Shown piece after piece: positions 1-11,300 of a stretch of DNA of 64,000 bases. Where the stretch lies: NCBI RefSeq assembly GCF_033807575.1, contig NC_084704.1, positions 24,839,968 to 24,903,967 of the forward strand. The letters run 5' to 3'. Each line of letters starts with the position of its first letter. Position 1 is the stretch's first letter. The position numbers and the translations under genes are program-made. Origin of the DNA: Cydia pomonella. Taxonomy: Eukaryota > Arthropoda > Insecta > Lepidoptera > Tortricidae. Below the pieces are notes generated by a model. That model was not told the DNA's origin, made no database searches, and saw nothing but the letters and a program-made list of their open reading frames with translations.

Positions 1-1030
1 CCCGATATCCGTATGCTTTCATTCCAATCCCCAAGGCCCTTCTCATGATGTGTCCGCCTGCGAGAATGAACAGATGAACATGCCAGACACACGTCCAATC
101 CTCTGACTCCGCGGTCGGTCTGAAAGTGGCCGGGATACGGTGTCTTTAATTCTTACCTTCGAAGTGCCGTAGTAGAGATACAGGTGTTGTATAAGTAAAA
201 TTAGGTCATGCAAATTATGGAATGTATAGCTGCGCCATCTTGCATATCTTGCAAGATCGCGCATGATATAACGTGCTAGATAAATTTTGCACAAAAGGTG
301 CGAGAATTCGGTATTTCGAGTTCTCGGAACCTAGATTGCACACCCTAAGCGAGATATATAGAAAGTAAAGCCTGACCAGCAATATATGATCACGCGCCAT
401 ATTGCGGAATTTCATTGGAACTAAATGTTCATAATAAACAGAATTGTCAACTTATACGTGATAATAACAGCGCCCTCTTGACAATGATCATATTATTATA
501 TTTCTGGTCGGGCTATAAGTTACGTAGACGTTAGCCAATATATCAGTTTGACACTGCTAAGGCAGCCGTGGTAAAACGGCAGTACTAATACCTGCACTCT
601 GCATCATTCCGTACTAAACATGTCGCAAGACACGTTCGTGGGATTGGAGTTTTAAACGGTTAATACCTAACTTTGGCAATGTGTCTATAATTTGTCTATT
701 AAGTATTTCTAGATGTACCTAATAATTAGCATAAGGACTAGTCATTACCTAGTGTTAACATAAGGATTTCTATGTAATGAGGACCACTTTGCACAGCGTT
801 GACCGGATTACGTTTTGGACGCGTCCGATTTATGCAATATTATTTGAAATTCTTGATTTCCTCTAATCTTCTAAACTACTGTCACTAGTTGTTTAGAAGC
901 TTAGAGGCTACCACCACTTTGACACTATAACAATATGTGATATGTAGATAACCAAATATTGTAGGGTAACATTATTATTTACTTCACAGTTCTTAAGTTT
1001 TTTTACAATATATGAATATTGGGTCAATCT
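1..1030. other. Gene-free AT-rich DNA with MITE fragments
   Basis: There is no supported gene. 518-590 is a half copy of the inverted-repeat element at 1035-1207 (AAGTTACG.AGACGTTAGC, then AGTTTGACAC.GCTAAG). A partial copy lies near 905-930 (GGCTACCACCACTTTGACAC). Confidence 0.6.
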
Positions 1031-1034
1031 GTAC

Positions 1035-1207
1035 CGCTACCACCAGTTTGACATTGACATATTCGCTAGCGTATGCGTAACTTACTTTCTATGCATCTCG
1101 CTCATACTCTCATATTAGTACGAGTGAGGTGTACCTACCTATAGAAAATAAGTTACGCAGACGTTAGCGAATATGTCAGTTTGACACCGCTAAGCCGTGG
1201 TGGCTAC
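1035..1207. mobile_element. Foldback MITE, CCACCAGTTTGACA family
   Basis: The ends are inverted repeats. CCACCAGTTTGACATTGACA, followed by TATTCGCTAGCG, is mirrored by GCGAATATGTCAGTTTGACA and GTGGTGG. Further pairing (GTAACTTA/TAAGTTAC) runs inward. I could not define a clean target duplication. Confidence 0.55.
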
Positions 1208-1211
1208 TAAA

Positions 1212-1425
1212 ATAGTACATTACGATACAAGTGCGAAAAATTGGAAATTCGAAACGAGTGGCGATAAATTAAAACACGACCGAAGGGAGTGTTTTAAATC
1301 GACACGAGTTGCGAATTACCTATTCGCACATGTATCGTACAACGTTTTACAGTACATATGGCCCTTTAAATGCTCGACACAGTAACGTAATATGCTAATA
1401 TTCGCACTAGTGCGGTAAAGTAGCT
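1212..1425. mobile_element. MITE, GCACTAGTGCG / CGACACGAGTTGCGAATT family
   Basis: The core, GAAACGAGTGGCGATAAATT through ACACGAGTTGCGAATT, recurs inverted at about 6957-7175 and partly at 38195-38335. The ends carry CACTAGTGCGGTAAAGTAGC-type sequence. The short reading frame here is not a gene. Confidence 0.6.
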
Positions 1426-1634
1426 ACATATGTACTGTAATAGTAGATTGTTAACCAAAGGATGAAAGGCACTCATCTGAGTTGAGGTAGTTTGAAAGAC
1501 TGAAATGGTGCCTGAAAGTTAAACACTCTACTTTTCATTTCGAATACGACGAAAGTAAAGAACAACTTTATTTTTAAAAAATGTCTAAGAATAAACTTTT
1601 ATAGTATTTCTTGAGCCATTACATTAAAAGTATC

Positions 1635-2630
1635 TTTTTAGGGTTCCGTAGCCAAATGGCAAAAAACGGAACCCTTATAGATTCGTCATGTCCGTCTGTC
1701 TGTCCGATTCTGTCACAGCCACTTTTTTCCGAAACTATAAGAGCTATACTGTTCAAACTTAGTAAGTGGATGTATTCTATGAACCGCATTAAGATGTTCA
1801 CACAAAAATAGAAAAAAAACAATAAATTTTGGGGGTTCCCCATACTTAGAACTGAAACTCAAAAAATATTTTTTTATCAAACCCATACGATACGATACGA
1901 TACGATACGATACGATACGATCTATGGATAGGTCTTCAAAAATGATATTGAGGTTTCTAATATCATTTTTTTCTAAAGTGAATAATTTGCGCGAGAGACA
2001 CTTCCAAAGTGGTAAAATGTGTGTGTCCCCCCCCCCCCCCCCCCGTAACTTCTAAAATAACAGAATGAAAAAACTAAAAAAAATATATGATATACATTGT
2101 CATGCAAACTTCCACCGAAAATTGGTTTAAACGAGATCTAGTAAATAGTTTTTTTTTAATACGTCATAAAATTAAAAAAAAAAAATGTTTTCATCAAACC
2201 CATACGTGTGGGGTATCTATGGATAGGTCTTCAAAAATGATATTTAGGTTCCTAATATCATTTTTTTCTAAACTGAATAGTTTGCGCGAGAGTTACTTCT
2301 AAAGTGAAAAAATGTGTGTCCCCCCCCCCCTGTAACTTCTAAAATAACAGAATGAATACGTCATAAAATTAAAAAAAGGTTTTTTTTTCATCAAACCCAT
2401 ACGTGTGGGTTATCTATGGATAGGTCTTCAAAAATGATATTTAGGTAGGTTCCTAATATCATTTTTTTCTAAACTGAATAGTTTGCGCGAGAGACACTTC
2501 CAAAGTGGTAAAATGTGTGTCCAAAGTGGTAAAATGTTGAACAAGATCTAGCAAGTAGATTTTTTTTAATACGTCTCAAATGGTACGGAACCCTTCATGC
2601 GCGAGTCCGACTCGCACTTGGCCGCTTTTT
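1635..2630 (+). repeat. GGGTTCCGTA-family interspersed repeat with internal tandem expansion
   Basis: It starts TTTTTAGGGTTCCGTAGCCA and ends TACGGAACCC...CGAGTCCGACTCGCACTTGG, a common lepidopteran repeat. Inside are a CGATA pentanucleotide run (about 1886-1921), three diverged copies of a unit starting near 1877, 2194 and 2391 (CAAACCCATACG..., TATCTATGGATAGGTCTTCA), an 18-C run at 2027-2044 and an 11-C run at 2320-2330. Confidence 0.75.
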
Positions 2631-2639
2631 ACAGAATGG

Positions 2640-4020
2640 GTAGTCAAATTTCAGAAAAGAAATTGTATAATAATATCCATTAAAAACCTAAATTTAATTG
2701 TTTATCGGAAATAAAAATAAAAAAACGTACTTGGAAAGTCAAATTGTCTAGTGCAAAAATGTATTACTTTCTACGCACTTTTTAGAATATTAACGACCCA
2801 CTTTCAGAGTATGAGAAATGAAGTAGTAGAATGTTAACCAAGGGATCGGGAGGGTGCTCGAACGCAGTGAGAGCGCTAATAGTTCGAGACTGAAATGGTA
2901 CCTACCTTTCACCTGAGTTAAACACTCTGGTTTTCATTTCGAATACGAGGAAAGTAAAATACATGTGTATTTATTTAAAAATACATAACTAAGTTTAAAC
3001 ATGGTATACACTTGTATAGTATTCCTTGAAGGGTATTCAATTAAAATTTTAGGTAAAAGTATCGAGATTTATGGAATGGGGAGTTAAATATTAGGATGGA
3101 AATTGTACAACAAATCCTTTGAATATCAAATTTTAATTGTTAATAATTAAATGAAAACTAACTTACTATATAGGTTCTGTCCGCGACTTCCTCGATTTTT
3201 TTTCAGCAAAATAATAGCAATTTGATTGCATTTTACTAAAACAAACCGTTTACTAAATTAGAGCTAACACCGGAAAAGGAATATTATTAAGCAACGAAAC
3301 CCTTTTCTACAAACCTTAAAGTATTAATAATAAATACATAGGTATATTAATAGTATAGTTATACGCTTCTCAAAGCATTTTAATATTTTCAATACTATAA
3401 GCCACACGCCAAATATGCACAGACAGCATTTTGCGAGCCAAGCATCTACATCGCAACATCGACAAGCAACGTAAGAGGAATTTCTATTGAATCTCACCAT
3501 GCATGCCATTCCCTAGCCATACTACCTATAATCGACCAACCTCCGCCAATATCACAAACGTCTTTGGGGTACAATGAATTCTGAATATTTCTGGGCTGCA
3601 TGCGAAAAATAAGAAATAAGAATATTTTCCGCTGTATGTAGATAAAAAAAACTGCTAAGTGCGACCGGGACGTGCGCACGGATGATTCTGTACCGTCACA
3701 CATATTTTATAGGTAACGTTATGCTTTTTTTGATCCGAATTTTATATTTTTTAAATATCTTTATATCGCACCAGCATGGTGTAGTGACATGCTAAACTTA
3801 GGTATACTCGTTCTAAATTAGTCAAATCTTTTATAAATGTAAGGACAAATATCGTTAAAAAAAATGTTTGAAAGGAAAAATTGTCACCAAATCAAGAAAT
3901 GATTACAGAATTCTGAAAAAAAAATAGGGAACACCTAGATTGTATAGGCATAGGTACCGACATAGATGCAAAAAAAATGTTTTTTTTTAAAGTAAGACGT
4001 GCATTTGCTCTCGAAAAGTA
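2640..4020. other. No supported gene; possible degraded minus-strand ORF at 3700-3310
   Basis: The minus strand from about 3600 reads SLYPKDVCDIGGGWSIIGSM and then AREWHAW, followed by TGA and a further open stretch with another stop. The peptide looks protein-like rather than random, but I cannot assign it. It may be a pseudogene fragment or a transposon relic. The rest is AT-rich DNA. Confidence 0.25.
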
Positions 4021-4026
4021 CAATTT

Positions 4027-4740
4027 TTAGAGTTCCGTAATCAACTAGGTACCCTTATAGTTTCGCCATATCCGTCTATCTGTCTGTCCGTCCGAGGCTT
4101 TCCTCCGTGATGACCATGATAGTTAGTTCTAGAAAGCTGCATTTGGCATGTATATGTTACCGGTCAAACCCAATTTTAGGACAAACTATTTTATCCTTTA
4201 TGCGATAGGATAAACCGGTACAAACTAGCCTAAGCTGGTCCGTCTTAAGGCCGATAGGAGAAACTAGTGTAACTCACTTTAGTCACATTAACCTATTAGG
4301 CTGTACTAGTTGAGCCTAATATGAATAAGTAGGTACATTTCAGGATAAACTCGTTTGTCCTAGTCTCTCTAATAGGGAATTATATGTATAAACGGGGGAT
4401 TTCCCGCATAAACTAACCATGCTGACAAAGTGGTAAAATAAAACCTACAAAAAAAGTACCCCTACCTATTACAGGTAAAGTGGGGATGTATTTTATTTGC
4501 TTCAACCCTATGGTATTGGGTGTCGCTGGATAGGTCTTTCAAAACGCATAAGGGGCTTCCACAACCATTTTTTGATAAAGAATATATTTTCGGACACCAT
4601 CCGAAAGAAAAAACGTGCCTCTCTAACTTTTAAAACACGAGTACAAATACAAAAAAAATATGAAAAAAACCTGAAAGTGAAGCTTAATAAAAACTTTCAA
4701 TAAAAACTATAGCGAACATAAGTAATTAAGCCGTTTTTGA
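4027..4740 (+). repeat. GGGTTCCGTA-family repeat, diverged copy
   Basis: It begins TTTTTAGAGTTCCGTAATCA, followed by the tetranucleotide CTGTCTGTCCGTCC and GAGGCTTTCCTCCGTG, as in the copy at 15871. It continues with the CGCTTCAACCC-like block near 4500 and ends around ACTATAGCGAACATAAG. No 3' CTTGGCC end is seen. Confidence 0.55.
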
Positions 4741-5205
4741 GTTAAAAAGTCAAAGTTTATGTGGAAGCAATTGCACTAGGTATCTTTATGAAACACATCG
4801 AAGACATTTTTTATTTTAAACGTTAAATAAGCTTCTATGAAATTATGACGTTTAAACAAATATTTGCACATTCTAGGCTATCAAAATCGCTGTCAACTTA
4901 GCTTGGTCTAACTCTAGGACATTCAACTTTGAACGCGCAAAGCGGTAGGTAATTTTTTACAGGTATCAGTGAAATACGGAAATATCAAAATACTCCAAAT
5001 TTTCTCTTAAATGTTTTATGATTGGTGCCGTTTTCAGTTAGGGTTACGCTTGTCATCCTTGGGAACCCTAGAAAGGACAAAGAAGATGAGAATAAAAACT
5101 TTCAATAAATATTTCGTCCGGACATCTCTTGGCACTTATAAGTTTCGTGGGAATACATATTTCAGGATAGTAGTTAAGTATATTTTGTTTTCTTTCTACT
5201 ATATA

Positions 5206-5616
5206 CAGGAGGGCAAATAAGAAGTACCTATACATTTTGTTTTTAAATTTTAACTATATTTTGTTCATAGATTATTAAGTATTGTTTTAAAAATATATTA
5301 TTCAGGGTTGGCAAATACATGCGGAACATAATGTCTGACATATGTAAATTTCATCAGCTTGTTAGCATAGACACGTCGTAATTTTAGATAGCTCCACAGA
5401 AATAAGTCAGGAGCTGCAAAATTTAGGGAATTTGGGTGCCAATTACTGTCACTGTTTCTCGAAATTAATCGTACCTTTTTAAACAACACAAACATTTGAG
5501 AAAAAAATATCTTCCGTATACAATTGCCAACCCTGAATAATATATTTATGGAAAAAAATGCACTAATTATATTTAAAAATTATAAACAAATGTATTACTC
5601 TTATTTGCCCACCCTG
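5206..5616 (-). mobile_element. Mariner-like element remnant, nested TIRs, transposase fragment
   Basis: The outer inverted ends CAGGAGGGCAAATAAGA and TCTTATTTGCCCACCCTG are flanked by TA on both sides (5204-5205, 5617-5618). A second inverted pair lies inside (ATATTATTCAGGGTTGGCAA at about 5295-5314; TTGCCAACCCTGAATAATAT at 5524-5543). Between them the minus strand (5495-5298) encodes NWHPNSLNFAAPDLFLWSYL and then RVYANKL. This resembles the WPPRSPDL.P.DFFLWGYLK..VYANKP block near the third catalytic Asp of mariner transposases. The rest of the transposase is missing. Confidence 0.75.
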
Positions 5617-6316
5617 TAGTACCCAACCTACCTTTCTTTTATTCTTTTCCAGAGTTGCTGTTGGAGAATTCTCAAGATTTTCGATATTTCTAATGTTCTT
5701 ATTGTAATGTAATGTGGCGTAAAGATAGAATACGTCAAATCTTTTTTATTTTTCATACTAAATGTATGGAATACATTTTTATTATTTTCTGGTTTTTTTC
5801 ATGGCCCTTACCTATGTTGGTTTCTAAGAAGTACGTACCGTACCTATTTGATCCTGATAGTAATGGAATCGATTGACTTAAAAAAATCATGATTTAGTCG
5901 CTGACTGTAGACATGAATCGTCCTTATTTAAAAAGTTAAGGAAGGTTTCCTAACCAATTCCTAGCACCATTTTAGCACAGAAGCATCGGATCTGAAGGCT
6001 AATTTTAGATTTCGAGAGCTGGATTTCGTCACTCGAAAATATGTGGAAAACGGCGAATGGCTATTTTTGAAATAGGTACGAGTGATAGAAATTAGAATCG
6101 TTTTCAATTAGAAAAAAATTAAATGCCTACACGCATACCTGCGTTGAAAATTAGCATTCTTACGTACGTACGAGTATCTCCATTTAATCGGTCAAAATCT
6201 TAAAATTGAATTAAATGAGATCGGCAAGCCAATTTCATTTTCGTGTCCACACCAACTGATTTCATTAGGCAGTTTAATCAGATTGGGCGAAAATTGTCCC
6301 CGTCTGGACTGGCCTT

Positions 6317-6826
6317 TCAGAGCAATTCCTAGCTGAGCAACTCTTCAAATTTCGAATTTTTGAGGCTATGTTTCTCTCGCCCTGCGGTGGGCGGGAGTGC
6401 GTGCGTGCTCGGACTAAAATTCCCACGCAAAAAAATCAAAAATCGAGGTTTCGCTCATGACTCTTCCCTCCTCCAAAACGCAACCAATCAATATGAAATT
6501 TTGGAAATTGCAAGAGGAAGAAATAATCTCTGCTGCTATGTTTTGATTTTTTGGATATTTGTTGTCATATTTGTATACTGCGCCTTTCTTTGCAGCCAAT
6601 TTAATTGAGCCAATTTTGCTATTTTCGAAGTGCTGTAAGTTTATATATAAGACCTTAACTGTAACACCTGTGTTCCACATATAAAATTTACTTTATTTTA
6701 CATAGTGGCACAGATATTGATGATATTGATCTTATTTGAAAAAATCATTGCTCTAGGTTAAAAATCCGACAGTCGAGAGCGTTTGTATAAAAAAAATCGC
6801 AACTAATAGGAATTCCTCTTAATACC
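6317..6826. mobile_element. TTAA-type MITE, AGAGCAATTCCTAG / TAGGAATTCCTCTT ends
   Basis: The left end is CAGAGCAATTCCTAGCTGAG and the right end CGCAACTAATAGGAATTCCT, followed by CTTAA. The same sequence occurs inverted at 51681-52072 and, as the opposite end, at 54850-54947, where TTAA flanks the ends. The target preference suggests piggyBac-type mobilisation. Confidence 0.55.
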
Positions 6827-6956
6827 TTTGTATTTCTAAAACTCTACCTACAGAATAACATTCTATTTGTTTTTAGCAGCGAATTTTTAAAGAGATGACT
6901 ATAATTTAATTTTTCTGGTTATTAGCGACTGACAGTACATACATATGGTGCTACTT

Positions 6957-7175
6957 TCTGCACTAGTGCGATAATTAGCACATTACGTACGCTGACTTAC
7001 ATACGAGTATACTAATGTCGAAAATTTAAAGGGCCATAATTATGTACTGTAAACCATTGCACGATACATGTGCGAAAAGATAATTCGCAACTCGTGTCGA
7101 TTTAAAACACTCCCTATGGTCGTGTTTTAATTTATCGCCACTCGTTTCGAATTTCCCATTTTTCGTTTCCCGTAT
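6957..7175. mobile_element. MITE, second copy of the GCACTAGTGCG family
   Basis: This is an inverted copy of 1212-1425. It has GCACTAGTGCGATAATTAGC, GGGCCATAATTATGTACTGT, AATTCGCAACTCGTGTCGAT and CGCCACTCGTTTCGAATTTC in order. Confidence 0.6.
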
Positions 7176-7412
7176 AGTAATGTTCTATAGCCAGTCAAAC
7201 AAGTTTGTCACTAGAAAAAGGCACGAATTTCAAATTTTCTATAAGGTGACAAACCTTCGCGCCTACATTTTTTAAATATGCCGCTTTTTTTCTACTGATG
7301 GAAATGGCTTGACACACATATTACCCATTCCATCAATATTTGCATTCTTAAGCTTTTTTCTTAAATAAGTTTTAAGCATAGCGCCTCCTTGGCGCACAAA
7401 CTACTAAGAACA

Positions 7413-7562
7413 TATAGTTGGTCAAACCAATTTGTCAGTAAATAAGAACAATAAAAACTATACTCATCCTTTTCTTTTGGATGCTAGTACTAGTGTAAGA
7501 CAAAGATAGTATGACTCCCTCTGTCTATGTTTGAAATGAGATAGCCCTTTGACAAACTATAT
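7413..7562. mobile_element. Short MITE, ATAGTTGGTCAAACC / TTGACAAACTAT, copy 1
   Basis: It is about 146 bp with ends ATAGTTGGTCAAACCAATTT and CCCTTTGACAAACTAT, beside TA. It is nearly identical to the copy at 14887-15034. Related diverged GTCAAAC..GTTTGTCACTAG pieces lie at about 7190-7260 and 7660-7750. Confidence 0.75.
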
Positions 7563-7920
7563 AAGCGATATCTCAGCTATTTTCAACCAACCTCTTACGT
7601 TTATTTCCGTCGAGTGGACTTTAACGTAAGCAAAGAACGCGTAAGTGTCTTGAACTTGAACCAAGTTTTGTCACTAGAAACATTCAAAATTTGTATGGGA
7701 GAGCGATTCTTCTCTCCTGCATTTTTTTTTTCAAATTTGCCGCCTTTTTCTAATTAGTTTGCGAGAGTATAAGTAGTTAATACCTATATAGAATATTAAT
7801 TTATGGATTAACATTTCATAATGATAATAAGGTTTTAATAGATACTTAAAATAAATGCAAGTAAAATAATTTACTGCAAGAAAATGATGAGAAACGGCAT
7901 TAAACCTTGTGATTTCTGTA

Positions 7921-8105
7921 CCCCTAGTGTAAATAAATTCGATTTCGAAACGTGACGTACGCGTTTGCGTTTAGTCTCATTTTGTATTGGATTTAGAAAG
8001 AGCGCGCCAAGCGGGACGTTTTGGAAACTCAAAATCCTATACAAAATGAGACTTAACGCAAACGCGTTCGTCACGTTATGATGTCGATCAAATTTACACT
8101 AGGGG
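7921..8105. mobile_element. MITE, TIR CCCCTAGTGTAAAT, TA target duplication
   Basis: The ends CCCCTAGTGTAAAT and ATTTACACTAGGGG are exact inverted repeats flanked by TA at 7919-7920 and 8106-8107. Inverted pairing runs well inward (GCGTTTGCGTTTAGTCTCAT, TTTTGTAT). It is 185 bp long and ends 209 bp before the Slh start codon. Confidence 0.85.
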
Positions 8106-8314
8106 TACTGAACGAAACCGATGACTACGTGTTAAAACGTCAACTTGACGTTAAATTTGACGTATTGAGATTTCGTGTATAGACTGAGTACTAACGCAAT
8201 CTTTTTCTTGAATATTAGAATTATTTTGATATTAGAGGTATTTTGGCTTTTCCACATGTGAGCAAACTTCTACACTTTATCTTAAATTGATGGAAATATA
8301 TTTAATTCAGGACA

Positions 8315-11300
8315 ATGACAACCTTAAGAGAGCGCCAACTCAGTAAGTCTTAATTGACTATTTAACTTCATGTTATCATAGAAAGAGTTGGGAATTACTC
8401 ATATACACTTTTCCAGATGCCTTAAAGCAGATGCTGAACCTAAATCAGCCGCTAACAAAGGGCGTGGCGACTGAACCGACATGGAAAGTGCTGGTGTACG
8501 ACAGAATTGGACAAGACATTATTTCTCCACTAATATCTATCAAGGAGTTAAGGGAATTAGGAGTCACCCTACACGTGTAAGTACTTGTGTTTCATTCGAT
8601 TTTTACCGCCTTATAAAGTTTACTTACATTATAAGAAATTTTGATTTGTGAAAGTAATCAAATATCTAGTAAATAAAGCAAAATTGTTTATTTTTTTCAA
8701 AAGGCCCTAAATTCAAGTTTAAATCATAATTATTAAAAAGAAATTTATTTGTCATCATTTTTATTAACAATTGATTTGTAAAATTCCAGTCAGCTACATT
8801 CCGACAGAGACAACATTCCAGAAGTGCCTGCTGTCTATTTCTGTGCTCCTTCAGAAGAGAACCTCGGCCGCATCTGCCAGGATCTGGACAATGGGATCTA
8901 TGACCAGTACCACTTGAACTTCATATCACCCATAACAAGGCAGAAACTAGAGGACCTTGCAGCGTCAGCCATCCAGTCTAACTCTGTCATGCATATACAC
9001 AAAGTTTTTGATCAGTATTTAAACTTCATTTGCTTAGAGGAAGATTTGTTTATTATGAAACACCAGCAGTCAGATTCATTATCTTACTATGGTAAATAAT
9101 TCTTGTATTATTAAATTGGTTTGTGTTTGTTGTTAATATCACCAAAAATACATATTACATATTTAAATTAGGTTTAAGACAATTTCAATTATATGTTTTG
9201 TAAGGCAAGAAATATAAGTGTAAATTCTGTATAGTGACACTCAATGGAATGGATGTTTTTGACAGTAGAGAGAGTTTTTATTATGTAGAGAAAGAAAACC
9301 AACTATAGCCAACAAATGCTGATGTTATAGGGAGTCAATCAATCAAATCATTTATTCCGCATAAAATGTGGTACATAAGTTATTTACATTAAACACAGGA
9401 AACACACATCTTACCAGTAACATACTACAACTAGATATTTACAATGTCAATATTAAAATGTTTATATAAAAACTTAAATAGTAAAATCACGACTTATAAT
9501 AAATCAAAATAATCATTAATAGAGTAGAAGCATTCTTGTATGAGCCATTTTTTAAGTCTAGATTTAAATAAGTTAAGTGGCAATTCTTGAATGTTATCAT
9601 GCAATTGATTGTAAATACTAACTGACATACAACAAGCGTTTTTCCCATACAATTGCGTCTTTTTAGGTGGAATTACAAGACGATTTGGGTACCTCGTATT
9701 AAATTCACATATGTCCCTTTTTTTACTAAAAAGGTCTGGGTGTAATTTTACAAATAAACAAACTTCGTATATGTACAAGTGAATTGTTATATCATGTGAC
9801 ATTATATAAAGTTGTAAATGTATATATAAACAATTGTTTATTTGTTACAGCAATTAACAAAGGTGACACTAAAGATACTGAAATGGAGGCTATAATGGAT
9901 AACATTGTGGAAAGTTTATTCTCTGTGTTTGTTACTTTAGGTATGTATCAACCATTTTGTGTATTTCTTTGTTTTTGTAAAAATATGTCAGGAATAAATC
10001 TAATAAAATATACCTATGATTTTTGTCTATGAGATTTATATTTTTCTAATATTTATATTTTAGGTAATGTGCCTATAATAAGAAGTAGCAAAGGCAATGC
10101 AGCTGAAATGGTAGCAACAAAACTAGACAAAAAGTTGAGAGAGAATCTATGGGACGCTAGAAACAATTTGTTCCATGGCAACACAGGTCAATTCAGTTTC
10201 ACTAGGCCTATGCTGATCTTGTTGGATAGAAATATTGATATGGCTACACCCTTGCATCACACATGGACCTATCAGGCTTTGGCACATGATGTATTGGACT
10301 TGTCATTGAACAGGTAGGCATGTCCATATGTATCAATAACAAGTTGTAATAAATGATTATCAGCCTTATTAAATTAAATTAAATTAAATTATCATTTATT
10401 TCGACCATCTGGGATCATACAACAAACAAACAAACATAATACATTACAAAAAATTAAATAAATAAATAAGTTAATTAAAAAAAATTAACAACATTCTGAT
10501 TACATTAAAATTAAATATAACAAATTGCCAAAATTACATAACCATGAAAGTACCTACTTATCTTACGTCTAGTGTTAGTATACATTACATATTGCCGAAA
10601 ACATGGAGCGTACTGCAGTGGTTCAGATACGTACCATCCAACCTGCTTGCAAACATTGCTAGGATGCTGTTGGTGCTGGCCCTCACCCTGCTGATCAGCG
10701 AGGCGGCGCGTTTGCGCATGATGGCAGAGAAGCTGTCCACGCGCGCCTCCGCAAACATTAACGATGCGCTGCAGTAGCGAGGCAACCCCATCAGCACCCT
10801 AAAAGCATTGTTGTATTGCACTCGCAACGCGCTGTACTGTTTCTGCGTGTAGTTAACCCACAGGCTACTCGTATAAAATGAGGTTCTAAATGCTCTGAAT
10901 AATGTTACCTTTACGGCAGTTGAGCTACGAACAAACCTGCGGGCAATCATGTTTGCTCGCACAGCCAGCGCCCTGCGCTCCCTTTCGACGTCGGCACCGT
11001 CCTTGAGGTCAGAGGTGATGATATGCCCCAAGTATTTAAACTGATTGACCAGCTTCAGGGGATTCCCATTCAACTTTAAGGCTGGTACTGTCGGCAAACA
11101 CTTCCCTCTGACTCCAAACACCATTAACTCACTTTTCGCGGCATTGTACTTGAGCCCATGCGTAATAGCATACCTCTCACAGACCGCTATGGGTTTAGAG
11201 AGACCGCGTAGCTAATATTGTTTACGTTAATGCCTTCCACGTGACATCCGATATGCGTACTACTGAGCTCGTCAATTAGTGCGTTCACGTATAAGTTGAA

